Of a stretch of DNA of 64,000 nt, positions 8,549 through 16,035 are shown in pieces (within the stretch, counting starts at the first letter, position 1; every line of letters starts with the position of its first letter). The notes under the pieces were generated by a model that saw only the letters and a program-made list of their open reading frames with translations, had not been told where the DNA came from and searched no databases. Made by a program: the position numbers and the translations under genes. Source of the DNA: CAYLXC01 sp964387865 (GTDB lineage: Bacteria > Patescibacteriota > Microgenomatia > Daviesbacterales > UBA10151); NCBI GenBank assembly GCA_964387865.1, contig CAYLXC010000002.1, forward strand, positions 1-64,000, read 5' to 3'.

Positions 8549-8577
8549 ATTATATTATTCAATGAAGATATTATCCA
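8549..8577 (-). promoter_or_regulatory. Promoter for the sulfatase-fold gene
   Basis: The minus strand reads TGGATA, a 17-bp spacer, then TATAAT. The predicted transcript begins only 2-4 bases before the ATG at 8538, so the message would be nearly leaderless. Confidence 0.5.
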
Positions 8578-8587
8578 GCACAGGTAC

Positions 8588-8616
8588 TTGAGTAGAAAAC
8601 AAATTTGTAGTATATT
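8588..8616 (+). promoter_or_regulatory. Promoter for the PAPS-reductase-fold gene
   Basis: TTGAGT, a 17-bp spacer, then TATATT on the plus strand. The start would fall near 8623, giving a leader of about 45 bases that contains the hairpin at 8633-8654. Confidence 0.5.
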
Positions 8617-8632
8617 TGCCTAATTATTCTCA

Positions 8633-8654
8633 AGAGAGAAGGACAGCCCTCTCT
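8633..8654 (+). promoter_or_regulatory. 5' leader hairpin abutting a ribosome binding site
   Basis: AGAGAG pairs with CTCTCT, and an inner GG/CC pair closes an ACAG loop with a two-base bulge. The stem ends directly before AAGGTG (8655-8660), the ribosome binding site of the gene starting at 8668. It could mask or protect that site; no ligand-binding architecture is visible. Confidence 0.4.
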
Positions 8655-8667
8655 AAGGTGCATAGAA

Positions 8668-9459
8668 ATGAAAGGGAAAATTGTGATTAAGTCTAAGTCT
8701 TTTATTGAAGAATTCGGTTCTCATAGAACTCAAAGATGTATAGATTTAATGAGACCCGAAGTTAGGTCACTGTTAAATTTGTCTCTGGAAAAGAAGATTA
8801 AAAAAACTAAGGAAATAATTACTGAAGCACTGAAAAAATACAAGAATGTCGGCATAGGATTCAGCGGCGGGGCTGATAGCGAAGTCTTATTGCATATAGC
8901 ACTAAAATTAAATCCCGATATTCCAGTTCTTTTTGTCGATACCAGATACGAGTTTCCAGAAACTATTTCCTTCATGGAAAAAATTAGGAATGAATGGAAC
9001 ATTTCTAGTTTAACTGCTGTAAGAGCTACAACAGATATTGCTGAAAAACTCATTAGGAAGTATGGAAAAGGTACTTCTGAGTTTACCCTTAAATTCAACA
9101 AGCACCACAAAATACAACCTTTGGTGAGTGGAATTAAAAGGCTCCATTTGGATGCTTTTATTTCAGGAATTCGCGGTGTTGAGCATGAGGAAAGGGCAAA
9201 GGAAACGATATTTTCGCCTAGGGAAAACGCACAACATATAAGAGTTCATCCTATGTTGTTTTGGACACAATTAGATGTACGGGAGTATCTAAAGAAAAAC
9301 AGGCTTCCGCATAATCCATTATATGATAAGGGTTATACTTCTCTTGGATCAACTCTCGACACCACACCAAATAAGGATTCAAATATGCACGAAAGAGCAG
9401 GAAGGGGCATTGCTAGAGAACGTATAATGAAAACCCTCAGGCTCCTCGGATATACGTAA
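8668..9459 (+). CDS. PAPS reductase/CysD-superfamily PP-loop protein
   Basis: The 263-aa protein has the ATP-pyrophosphatase loop SGGADS at residues 66-71, a VDTRYEFPET strand-loop as in phosphoadenylylsulfate reductases, and a C-terminal NPLYDKGYTSLGSTLDT segment followed by ERAGRG. In assimilatory APS/PAPS reductases that segment holds cysteines (GCxPCT) and the C-terminus carries ECGxH. Here both are replaced, so reductase activity and an Fe-S cluster are unlikely. It may activate or transfer sulfate, or adenylate another substrate. AAGGTG precedes the ATG. It is followed after 9 bp by a GT4 glycosyltransferase and diverges from a sulfatase-fold gene. Confidence 0.7.
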   Translation: MKGKIVIKSKSFIEEFGSHRTQRCIDLMRPEVRSLLNLSLEKKIKKTKEIITEALKKYKNVGIGFSGGADSEVLLHIALKLNPDIPVLFVDTRYEFPETISFMEKIRNEWNISSLTAVRATTDIAEKLIRKYGKGTSEFTLKFNKHHKIQPLVSGIKRLHLDAFISGIRGVEHEERAKETIFSPRENAQHIRVHPMLFWTQLDVREYLKKNRLPHNPLYDKGYTSLGSTLDTTPNKDSNMHERAGRGIARERIMKTLRLLGYT

Positions 9460-9468
9460 TCCAAAAAA

Positions 9469-10620
9469 ATGCCTTCACAAATATTAATCATTTCTCATTT
9501 TGCCTTTAAAGATGAGGATAAGGGAGCAGTTTTTCCGCAAAACATCCGTAATTTTCTTTTGAAAAGGATAGGCAAATTAACCTATATTGATCATCCTTTT
9601 CCTGAAGCTAACTTTCCTGCCTCCCAAATTACTATTTATGAAAACAGTGAAAGGGTTTATCAGTTAACTTCACCTATGTTAAAACTCCCAACCCTCTTCC
9701 TGTTTATATATCAGTTTTTTCTAACTATCTTTTTTTTGATAATAAAACCAGTTAAATATGACCTGGTGATTGCCTGTGATAATTTATCGTTTATATCCAC
9801 ACTAATCTTTAGAAAATTAGGTTTAATTAAAAAACTAATTTATTACACAGTTGACTATTCTCCAAAAAGATTTAATAACCGATTCTTAAATAGTTTATAT
9901 CAGTATATGGATAGAGTAGCATGTATGATTTCTGATAAAAATTGGGTCACTGTTAAAGAAATGGTTACAGCAAAGACGCAAAATGGACTTGATTTAAAAA
10001 AATGTGCTCCTTTCCAAATAGTACCCATTGGCTTTAATAAAAATGACATTGCCCTTAAACCTACAACAAAAGTGAATAGGTTTAACTTAGTCTTTGCAGG
10101 GGTTTTATATGAGAAGCAAGGGCTCCAATTGGTGATTAATAGCTTGCCTAAGTTAATTAAAAAATTTCCCAGAATAAAACTTACTATAATTGGAGATGGT
10201 CCCTATAAATCTGATCTGAAAAAAATAATAGAACAAAAAAAACTTAAATCCTATGTTAAATTTTGCGGCTATATTAATAACCACCGAGAAGTGGTGAAAA
10301 TAATTCTAAAAAATGGAATAGGCTTAGCAACTTATAATCCCAGACTGGGTGATTATTCCTACTATGCAGATCCAAGTAAAATTAAACTTTATCTTCTTTG
10401 TGGTCTACCAGTTATCACCACTGAGGTTCCTCCTATTGCTAAAAAAATAGACAAGGAAAAATCTGGAATAGTTATCGACTATTCGGAGACCGATTTAATA
10501 AATGCATTAGAAATTTTATTTGTAAGTAAGAAATACGCAAAGTATCGCAATAACGCTTTAAAAACGGCTAAAAGCTATGATGATAACATAATTTTAGAAA
10601 AAGCTTTTCGAGAATTATAG
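9469..10620 (+). CDS. Glycosyltransferase family 4-like
   Basis: The 383-aa protein has a GT-B layout. The C-terminal half contains FAGVLYEKQGLQLVI, the IIGDGPY turn of GT4 enzymes, KFCGYI, and a CGLPVITTEVP segment after the donor-binding region. One hydrophobic stretch around residues 75-95 probably attaches it to the membrane. The usual E-x7-E pair is weak. Its last 46 bp overlap the opposing methyltransferase gene. Donor and acceptor unknown. Confidence 0.75.
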   Translation: MPSQILIISHFAFKDEDKGAVFPQNIRNFLLKRIGKLTYIDHPFPEANFPASQITIYENSERVYQLTSPMLKLPTLFLFIYQFFLTIFFLIIKPVKYDLVIACDNLSFISTLIFRKLGLIKKLIYYTVDYSPKRFNNRFLNSLYQYMDRVACMISDKNWVTVKEMVTAKTQNGLDLKKCAPFQIVPIGFNKNDIALKPTTKVNRFNLVFAGVLYEKQGLQLVINSLPKLIKKFPRIKLTIIGDGPYKSDLKKIIEQKKLKSYVKFCGYINNHREVVKIILKNGIGLATYNPRLGDYSYYADPSKIKLYLLCGLPVITTEVPPIAKKIDKEKSGIVIDYSETDLINALEILFVSKKYAKYRNNALKTAKSYDDNIILEKAFREL

Positions 10621-11504
10621 TTTTTAACAAATACCGAAATATTGGAAGCCCCGAATTTTTGAGTTAGAGTTAGCTTATCTAGCTTTTCTGCTAACTTGTC
10701 AAATATATGAGTTCGGAAAACTAAGGATATTATAACTAGTAAAGTTTTTACCAAATGCCCCGTGTAAAAGGTGCTCACTATTCGAAATCTAGACGTCTTT
10801 TTTAATTTTTCTTCAAAAACTTTTTCATCATATCTCCTAAGATGACCTATCCTTTTATCATGAAGAATATTTAACGGAATGAGAAAAGGCCAAAGGAATT
10901 TATATTTTAATGGAGTAGTTATAAAAGCTTCAGATTTCTCCTTTGCGATCCTGTCCATCTCTTGTAAGCCTTTTAAATCGTTGGGTAAATGTTCCAAAAT
11001 AGCGTTCGCACAAATGTAATTAAAAGTAGCATTACGGAATGGAAGTTCTTCTGCGTTGCAAACAACCCAGAAAGTTTTGTCTGCCATCTTATTTTTTTTA
11101 GCTAAGTATTTTGCCTTTTTAATCCCCACAAAAGATAAATCACAACCAACTGACTTTAGGCCCCGCTTTGCTGCTTCTATAACTGTATATCCTGATCCCC
11201 CAGCCCCTATGTCCAGAAAAAAGCTCTCCTTTTTCTGTTTTGGATCAAATAACTTAAATATCCTATCATTGTATGTTTTTTGCCAGGCTTCCATATGTGC
11301 GTTTCTATAAGCCTTATCAAAATATTTTCTTTGGTGCTCAAATTGAGAATTATTTTTACTTTCTAAATCACTTATCAATAATGGGATATCATCTGTTACC
11401 AAAAATTTTCTATGGCATTTTTCGCAGTATAAGCTTTCTTCATATAAAAGATCTCCTTTGCATACGGGACAACATATAATTTTAATCCACTCAGCACTAA
11501 TCAT
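10575..11504 (-). CDS. Class I SAM methyltransferase with N-terminal zinc ribbon
   Basis: The 309-aa protein starts with a Trm112-like zinc ribbon (CCPVCKG, then YCEKCHRKF), followed by a SAM-binding motif FLDIGAGGSGYT near residues 98-109 and ANAILEHLP as motif IV. A hydrophobic C-terminal segment (residues about 255-270) may anchor it. Such proteins are common in surface-polysaccharide clusters and methylate sugars or lipid-linked intermediates. The ATG lies 7 bp after a predicted -10, implying a leaderless message. Its 3' end overlaps the GT4 gene by 46 bp. Confidence 0.75.
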   Translation of the reverse strand: MISAEWIKIICCPVCKGDLLYEESLYCEKCHRKFLVTDDIPLLISDLESKNNSQFEHQRKYFDKAYRNAHMEAWQKTYNDRIFKLFDPKQKKESFFLDIGAGGSGYTVIEAAKRGLKSVGCDLSFVGIKKAKYLAKKNKMADKTFWVVCNAEELPFRNATFNYICANAILEHLPNDLKGLQEMDRIAKEKSEAFITTPLKYKFLWPFLIPLNILHDKRIGHLRRYDEKVFEEKLKKTSRFRIVSTFYTGHLVKTLLVIISLVFRTHIFDKLAEKLDKLTLTQKFGASNISVFVKNYNSRKAFSKIMLSS

Positions 11505-11511
11505 TTTGTTT

Positions 11512-11540
11512 ATTGTCCCAAATTTAATTTAGCTTGACAA
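11512..11540 (-). promoter_or_regulatory. Promoter for the zinc-ribbon methyltransferase
   Basis: The minus strand shows TTGTCA, a 17-bp spacer and GACAAT, ending 7 bp before the ATG at 11504. The -35 overlaps a plus-strand TTGACA (11534-11539). For the opposite gene a TATAGT lies at 11566-11571, 13 bp before its ATG, but the spacing to that TTGACA is 26 bp and so not standard. Confidence 0.45.
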
Positions 11541-11584
11541 CCTATGAGAAAATGAATGGGTACTTTATAGTATGAATAAATAAT

Positions 11585-12511
11585 ATGAGTAAGAAATGTC
11601 TAGTTTTAGGAGGAGATGGATTTTTGGGTAGTCATCTGGTTGAAGATTTGTTGAAGAAGGGGTATAGGGTTAAGGTGTTTGGAAGATTTCAGAATAGAAA
11701 AACTAGAAATCTACCTCCCAATGCTGGAAAGATTGAATTAGTTTCTGGAGATTTTTTAGATCCCCCGGATCTAAAAAAAGTGCTCACAAATATAGATTAT
11801 GTTTTTCATTTTATTTCTTCAACTAACCCAAATTCTAAAATAAATTTTTATGAGGAAATTAGACTGAATGTATTGCCAACCATAAAGTTATTGGATATTT
11901 GCGTAAGAAAAAAAGTAAAGAGAATTATTTTTCCTTCTTCAGGAGGTTCAATTTATGGAAGTTATCCAAAAGGTTATGCTTCCGAAGAAGATCCTTTAAA
12001 ACCTATATCCCCTCATGCTCTTGGCAAATTATTCGTTGAACAATTGCTTTACTATTATTTTGTTCAATTTCAACTTGACTATGTAGTTTATAGAATTTCT
12101 AATGCATACGGTGAAAGGCAGAATATTGCCAAAGGACAAGGGGTTATTCCCACCATAATAATTAAAGCTCTAAATGGTAAAACAATAAAAATTTACGGTA
12201 ATAGCATACGTGACTATATTTATGTATCTGACGTTACATCTTTTATATCAGATAATTTCTATAAAAAGCACAAGTATAAAATTTACAATCTCGGAAGCGG
12301 AAAGGGAGTTAGTTTATTTGATTTAATAAATGTGCTGGGGAAGCAGACTGGATTAACGATAAATATTGAGAAATTCCAAAGAAGATCTTTCGATGTAGGG
12401 AGAATAATTCTTAATACTAAAAGAATAAATGAGGAATTTGGTTTTTTTCCAAAAACTTCACTTATGGAAGGAATCAGAAAAACATATAAGGGCTTAAAAA
12501 TTAGGATATAG
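11585..12511 (+). CDS. Sugar-nucleotide SDR (epimerase-like) with His in place of catalytic Tyr
   Basis: The 308-aa extended SDR starts with LVLGGDGFLGSH and ends with TSLMEGIRKTYKGL, as UDP-glucose 4-epimerase relatives do. SGGSIYG is the serine strand. The YxxxK catalytic motif reads HALGK, His144 and Lys148, so the general acid/base Tyr is replaced. Either the protein uses His, catalyses a Tyr-independent step, or only binds. It stands alone between two opposing genes and overlaps the GT10 gene by 11 bp at the 3' end. Confidence 0.75.
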   Translation: MSKKCLVLGGDGFLGSHLVEDLLKKGYRVKVFGRFQNRKTRNLPPNAGKIELVSGDFLDPPDLKKVLTNIDYVFHFISSTNPNSKINFYEEIRLNVLPTIKLLDICVRKKVKRIIFPSSGGSIYGSYPKGYASEEDPLKPISPHALGKLFVEQLLYYYFVQFQLDYVVYRISNAYGERQNIAKGQGVIPTIIIKALNGKTIKIYGNSIRDYIYVSDVTSFISDNFYKKHKYKIYNLGSGKGVSLFDLINVLGKQTGLTINIEKFQRRSFDVGRIILNTKRINEEFGFFPKTSLMEGIRKTYKGLKIRI

Positions 12512-13517
12512 CTTTCAGAAATAATTTTGCGAATGAATCAGGAGTCCACCTTCGTTTAAATTCTTTACTATTTAAATACTTGTCAATTGCTTTAAGATAG
12601 TTATTATATGTTTTTTCCTCCATGCTAATTAAGAATTGGGTTAATTCTTCATAGTTTTTAAATTTTCTAAAGTCAATAAAACAATCACTGTTTATATAAT
12701 TTGTAATATTTGGTGCTCCCAGATAAACAGGTACACAGCGTCCTTTTAAATAATCGCTGATTTTTTCAATATATCCACTAACTTCTGAATTTTCAAAGCA
12801 TAAACAAAATTTATATTCCGAAAGAATTGTATACTTATCCTTTTGGGGGAAATCACCTCTGTAGGTTCTGTACTTTCTATATCCGAACAGTCTTTGTATT
12901 ATGCTAAATTTTCGAGGTTTATTCCACCCTCTTCCATATATAGAAAATTCTGTTGGGTAATATTTGTTAAAAAAGTTTGCTGCTTTTATACGTTCTGAAT
13001 AAAATTCCTTAGTGGAAAGTGATAAAAGCCTAAAAGGTAAAAAGGGTGATAAATTGCTGTTCATTAAAATAAGCAGCTTTTTATTTTTAAAGGGTATTTT
13101 TTTTATTTCTATCCCTTTTGTTTTCTTAACTATAGAATATTTAAAATATTTTATATTGTCTACTAGTGAATCATTCCATGTATATATTTTTGAGAAGAAA
13201 TAATGGAATATTTTCATATAATTAAATGGGTTCACAAGCGGTGGCTCCGGCATAAACAAAATGTTCTTTTCTCCATTTCTAATAATCCTTAGCCATAGCC
13301 TTAATTGCCAGGGGTAAGGAACATCCATATAAACATCCTTTAGGGTAGGTATACCAGGATCAATATCTATGGTATTCATTATTATATTTTTTTTTGCAAG
13401 AAGCTTCTTTACAGCAATAAGATACGGAGAACCAACACCTGAATGTTCATCCAACACAGCATTTCTATAAAATACTTTATTGTTGAAGGGTTTTAGCGCA
13501 ATAAATTTTTTTTGCAT
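12501..13517 (-). CDS. Glycosyltransferase family 10 (alpha-1,3/4-fucosyltransferase-like)
   Basis: The 338-aa protein has the C-terminal donor-binding signature of GT10: KFCLCFENS, then a GYIEKISDYLKGRCVPVYLG stretch, then NSDCFIDFRKF. An upstream SIYGRGW also fits. GT10 enzymes transfer fucose from GDP-fucose, and some use other GDP-sugars. No complete GDP-fucose route is evident here but GDP-heptose synthesis is, so the donor may be a GDP-heptose derivative. The N-terminal third is divergent. It follows the GT2 gene by 2 bp in the same operon and overlaps the opposing SDR gene by 11 bp. Confidence 0.82.
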   Translation of the reverse strand: MQKKFIALKPFNNKVFYRNAVLDEHSGVGSPYLIAVKKLLAKKNIIMNTIDIDPGIPTLKDVYMDVPYPWQLRLWLRIIRNGEKNILFMPEPPLVNPFNYMKIFHYFFSKIYTWNDSLVDNIKYFKYSIVKKTKGIEIKKIPFKNKKLLILMNSNLSPFLPFRLLSLSTKEFYSERIKAANFFNKYYPTEFSIYGRGWNKPRKFSIIQRLFGYRKYRTYRGDFPQKDKYTILSEYKFCLCFENSEVSGYIEKISDYLKGRCVPVYLGAPNITNYINSDCFIDFRKFKNYEELTQFLISMEEKTYNNYLKAIDKYLNSKEFKRRWTPDSFAKLFLKAIS

Positions 13518-13519
13518 GT

Positions 13520-14350
13520 TTAAATAAGGTTTCTGCTTCGAAGAAACCCATATAGTCGCAATCTCATCTCAGATGGCATAAGCCAAGCAGTGCTAAACTG
13601 CAGAATATTGTAGATGATATCGTACAGGCTTGGTTTATAACCATATTTTCTGATGGCATTTATTTTAATTTTAAATCCCTTTATCTCTGTATTTCTGACA
13701 TTTTTATGACTTAATGAAGTGACTACAACCCTATACTTTAACAAAAATCGTGGAATGCTGGCGAATTCATATTTACTTCCCAGTCTAAACCAGAACTCGG
13801 TATCCTCACATGGGACCATCTGAGGATCAAAGCAACCTAACTCCTCAAAGATTTTCTTCCTCATCAAAACAGTTGGATGAGCGAATGGTGAATAACGAAA
13901 CATTGTTCTTTTTAAACTATCTGATTTTGTTTGATATGTTCTTTTTCCAATGACTTGATCAAACTCATTAATAGTGATAATATCGCTTCCTACAATTGCA
14001 ACATTCGGATGGGATTTTATAAAATCATATTCAATTTCAAGTCGATTGGGAAAGGCAATATCGTCTTGATCCATTCTAGCAATTAAATCTGATTTTGCTC
14101 TACCTATACCAAGATTTATAGATCTGGACATATGAATATTTTTTTTATTATTAATTAAAATGATGCGCTTATCCCTCCTTCTATATTTATTAATAATTTG
14201 CAATGATCTATCGGTTGAGGCGTCGTTAATAATTATAAATTCAAAATTTTTTAAAGTCTGATTTAGAATACTTTGAATTGCCTTATCAATGAAACGATCG
14301 CCATTAAATACAGGCATAACAACTGAAATAAGGGATTTATTTTTTCTCAT
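13520..14350 (-). CDS. Glycosyltransferase family 2
   Basis: The 276-aa GT-A enzyme starts SVVMPVFNGDRFI, continues with a NDASTDRS nucleotide-binding segment, and has RMDQDDIAFPNR containing the DxD metal site. PCEDTEFWFRLG is the acceptor-side ED motif. No membrane segments are seen. It resembles LPS and O-antigen transferases. An extended -10 (TGCTATCAT) lies 15 bp upstream of the ATG. It is the first gene of a two-gene operon with the GT10 enzyme, which suggests consecutive additions. Confidence 0.85.
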   Translation of the reverse strand: MRKNKSLISVVMPVFNGDRFIDKAIQSILNQTLKNFEFIIINDASTDRSLQIINKYRRRDKRIILINNKKNIHMSRSINLGIGRAKSDLIARMDQDDIAFPNRLEIEYDFIKSHPNVAIVGSDIITINEFDQVIGKRTYQTKSDSLKRTMFRYSPFAHPTVLMRKKIFEELGCFDPQMVPCEDTEFWFRLGSKYEFASIPRFLLKYRVVVTSLSHKNVRNTEIKGFKIKINAIRKYGYKPSLYDIIYNILQFSTAWLMPSEMRLRLYGFLRSRNLI

Positions 14351-14365
14351 AAATAGGTTTGGGAC

Positions 14366-14374
14366 ATGATAGCA
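14366..14374 (-). promoter_or_regulatory. Extended -10 promoter for the GT2/GT10 operon
   Basis: TGCTATCAT on the minus strand ends 15 bp before the ATG at 14350, predicting a leader of about 8 bases. It sits back-to-back with the -10 at 14411-14416 for the opposite gene. Confidence 0.42.
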
Positions 14375-14410
14375 GATTTGACAAACCTAGGCAATTTAAG
14401 AAAGATAGGT

Positions 14411-14416
14411 TATACT
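14411..14416 (+). promoter_or_regulatory. -10 element giving a leaderless methyltransferase message
   Basis: TATACT is followed by 6 bp and the ATG at 14423. This spacing places transcription start on or beside the start codon. It supports 14423 over the in-frame ATG at 14366. Confidence 0.42.
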
Positions 14417-14422
14417 CTCATA

Positions 14423-15031
14423 ATGAAGACTTTCTATGAGCGGTATTGGGAAAATACTAATGCCTTAAATGATTATAGCTATAAGTTAAAGCTTATTAAA
14501 AAATTAGTGCCTGAAGAGGATAATTTGGAAGTTTTGGATTTTGGTTGTGGTAAAGGAGCTTTTATCAAAGACATACTTTCAATAAATCCTACCTTGAAAA
14601 TAACCGGAGCAGATATTTCCCAAACAGCAATCGCTGTAGCAAGGAAAAAATTACCCAAACAAAAGTTTTATATTTTAACTGAAGGGGGCAAATTGCCCTT
14701 TAAAGATAAGTCCTTTGATTTCATTCTGGCCTTGGATGTATTTTTACATATTTATGATACCGAGTTGATTTTTAATGAAATTACCAGGGTGTTAAAACAT
14801 AGAGGCAGATTGCTGATTACTGTGCCTTATTATGGCTTGTTAAAAAATATTGTCATTGCTTTGATTGGATTTGATGAGGTGTATAATCCAAGAAACGGCG
14901 AAATACGCTTTTATACAAAAAAAAACTTACTAAATGAGATAGAAGCTGTAGGGTTAGAACCTATTAAATTCGGCTATTTTGGCAGATTTTACCCCCTTTC
15001 TAACGGAATGTATTGTATTTCCCAGAAATAA
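14423..15031 (+). CDS. Class I SAM-dependent methyltransferase
   Basis: The 202-aa protein has SAM motif I VLDFGCGKGAF, an acidic residue after strand 2 (TGADIS), FDFILALDVFLH as motif IV and ITRVLKHRGRLLI after it, typical of the Methyltransf_11 group. ATG at 14423 is preferred to 14366 because a -10 lies 6 bp upstream and the upstream extension has no family features. It heads a plus-strand run of five genes ending with a GT-C protein and probably methylates a sugar in that glycan. Position of methylation unknown. Confidence 0.78.
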   Translation: MKTFYERYWENTNALNDYSYKLKLIKKLVPEEDNLEVLDFGCGKGAFIKDILSINPTLKITGADISQTAIAVARKKLPKQKFYILTEGGKLPFKDKSFDFILALDVFLHIYDTELIFNEITRVLKHRGRLLITVPYYGLLKNIVIALIGFDEVYNPRNGEIRFYTKKNLLNEIEAVGLEPIKFGYFGRFYPLSNGMYCISQK

Positions 15032-15072
15032 CTTTGTCTAAAATGGATAAAAACCCTAGATTATGTTAAATT

Positions 15073-16035
15073 ATGTTTATTAAAATGACTCTAAAAGGTA
15101 AGAAAATAGCTATTCCCGGCGGAACTGGATTTTTTGGCTCGCATATTGTTAATAATTTAAAGAAAATTGATTGTAAAATCTTTGTCCCAAACCGTGCAAA
15201 AGGAATTGATTTCAGAAGAAGGGAAGATTGTCAAAAGTTTCTTAAGCAAACTAAACCTCATATTGTGATTAATTGCGCAGCTTTTCAAGGCGGGATTGGG
15301 TTTCACTCAGGTAAACAAGCAGATCTTTTTATGGATAATATCTTAATGGGTTGTTATCTTATGGAGGCAGCCCAAAAGGTAGGAGTTGAGAAATTTGTCA
15401 ACATTATTGCAGGTTGTGCATACCCGGGATATCTAGAAGAGGATATATTGAATGAAGAATTTTTTTGGAATGGTGACCTTCACGACTCGATATTCAGTTA
15501 CGGTTTTTCAAGGAAGGCAACAATTGTTTATGGAAAGGCTCTTCATAAGCAATACGGTTTTAACTCTATTCATTTAATATATGCGAACATGTATGGTCCA
15601 GGTGACCATTTTGATCCTTCACAAAGCAAAGCATTGGCCGCACTTATAAAAAAGATTTACGAAGCAAAGAGAGATAATATTCCCACTGTTGAGATTTGGG
15701 GAACAGGAAAACCGCTGCGTGATTGGCTGTATGTAAAGGATGGTGCAGAGGGTGTACTTCGTGCAACTCAAGTTTACGATAGTATCGATCCTCTAAATAT
15801 TGCTACAGGAAAGGGAGTTTCGGTTACAAAGTTAGCAGAAACTATAAAAAAAGAGATTGGTTATTTAGGTAAATTTATATATAACAAACAAAAGCCAGAT
15901 GGTGCACTAAAAAAGGTTTTTGGTACAAAAAAAATGAAGAAGGTTCTGAAGTGGGAACCAAAAACATCTATAGAGGAAGGAATCAGAGAAACTGTTAAAT
16001 GGTTTAGTGAAAATTATAACGGAAGAGCTCTATGA
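15073..16035 (+). CDS. GDP-L-fucose-synthase-like SDR
   Basis: The 320-aa protein has an IPGGTGFFGSH Rossmann loop and the NCAAFQGGIGFH and NIIAGCAYPGY segments seen in GDP-fucose synthase (WcaG/Fcl) relatives, then NMYGPGDHFDP and a SIEEGIRETVKWF tail. The active-site motif reads YGFSRK: the residue four after Tyr is Arg, with Lys immediately following. Fcl performs 3,5-epimerisation and 4-reduction of GDP-4-keto-6-deoxy sugars. It overlaps the next aminotransferase gene by 4 bp (ATGA), so both probably act on one nucleotide sugar. Start could also be the ATG at 15085. Confidence 0.75.
   Translation: MFIKMTLKGKKIAIPGGTGFFGSHIVNNLKKIDCKIFVPNRAKGIDFRRREDCQKFLKQTKPHIVINCAAFQGGIGFHSGKQADLFMDNILMGCYLMEAAQKVGVEKFVNIIAGCAYPGYLEEDILNEEFFWNGDLHDSIFSYGFSRKATIVYGKALHKQYGFNSIHLIYANMYGPGDHFDPSQSKALAALIKKIYEAKRDNIPTVEIWGTGKPLRDWLYVKDGAEGVLRATQVYDSIDPLNIATGKGVSVTKLAETIKKEIGYLGKFIYNKQKPDGALKKVFGTKKMKKVLKWEPKTSIEEGIRETVKWFSENYNGRAL

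Noticed and set aside
11534..11571. TTGACA (11534) paired with TATAGT (11566) as one plus-strand promoter
   Set aside because: The 26-bp spacing is far outside the 16-18 bp range. The TTGACA overlaps the minus-strand -35 instead.
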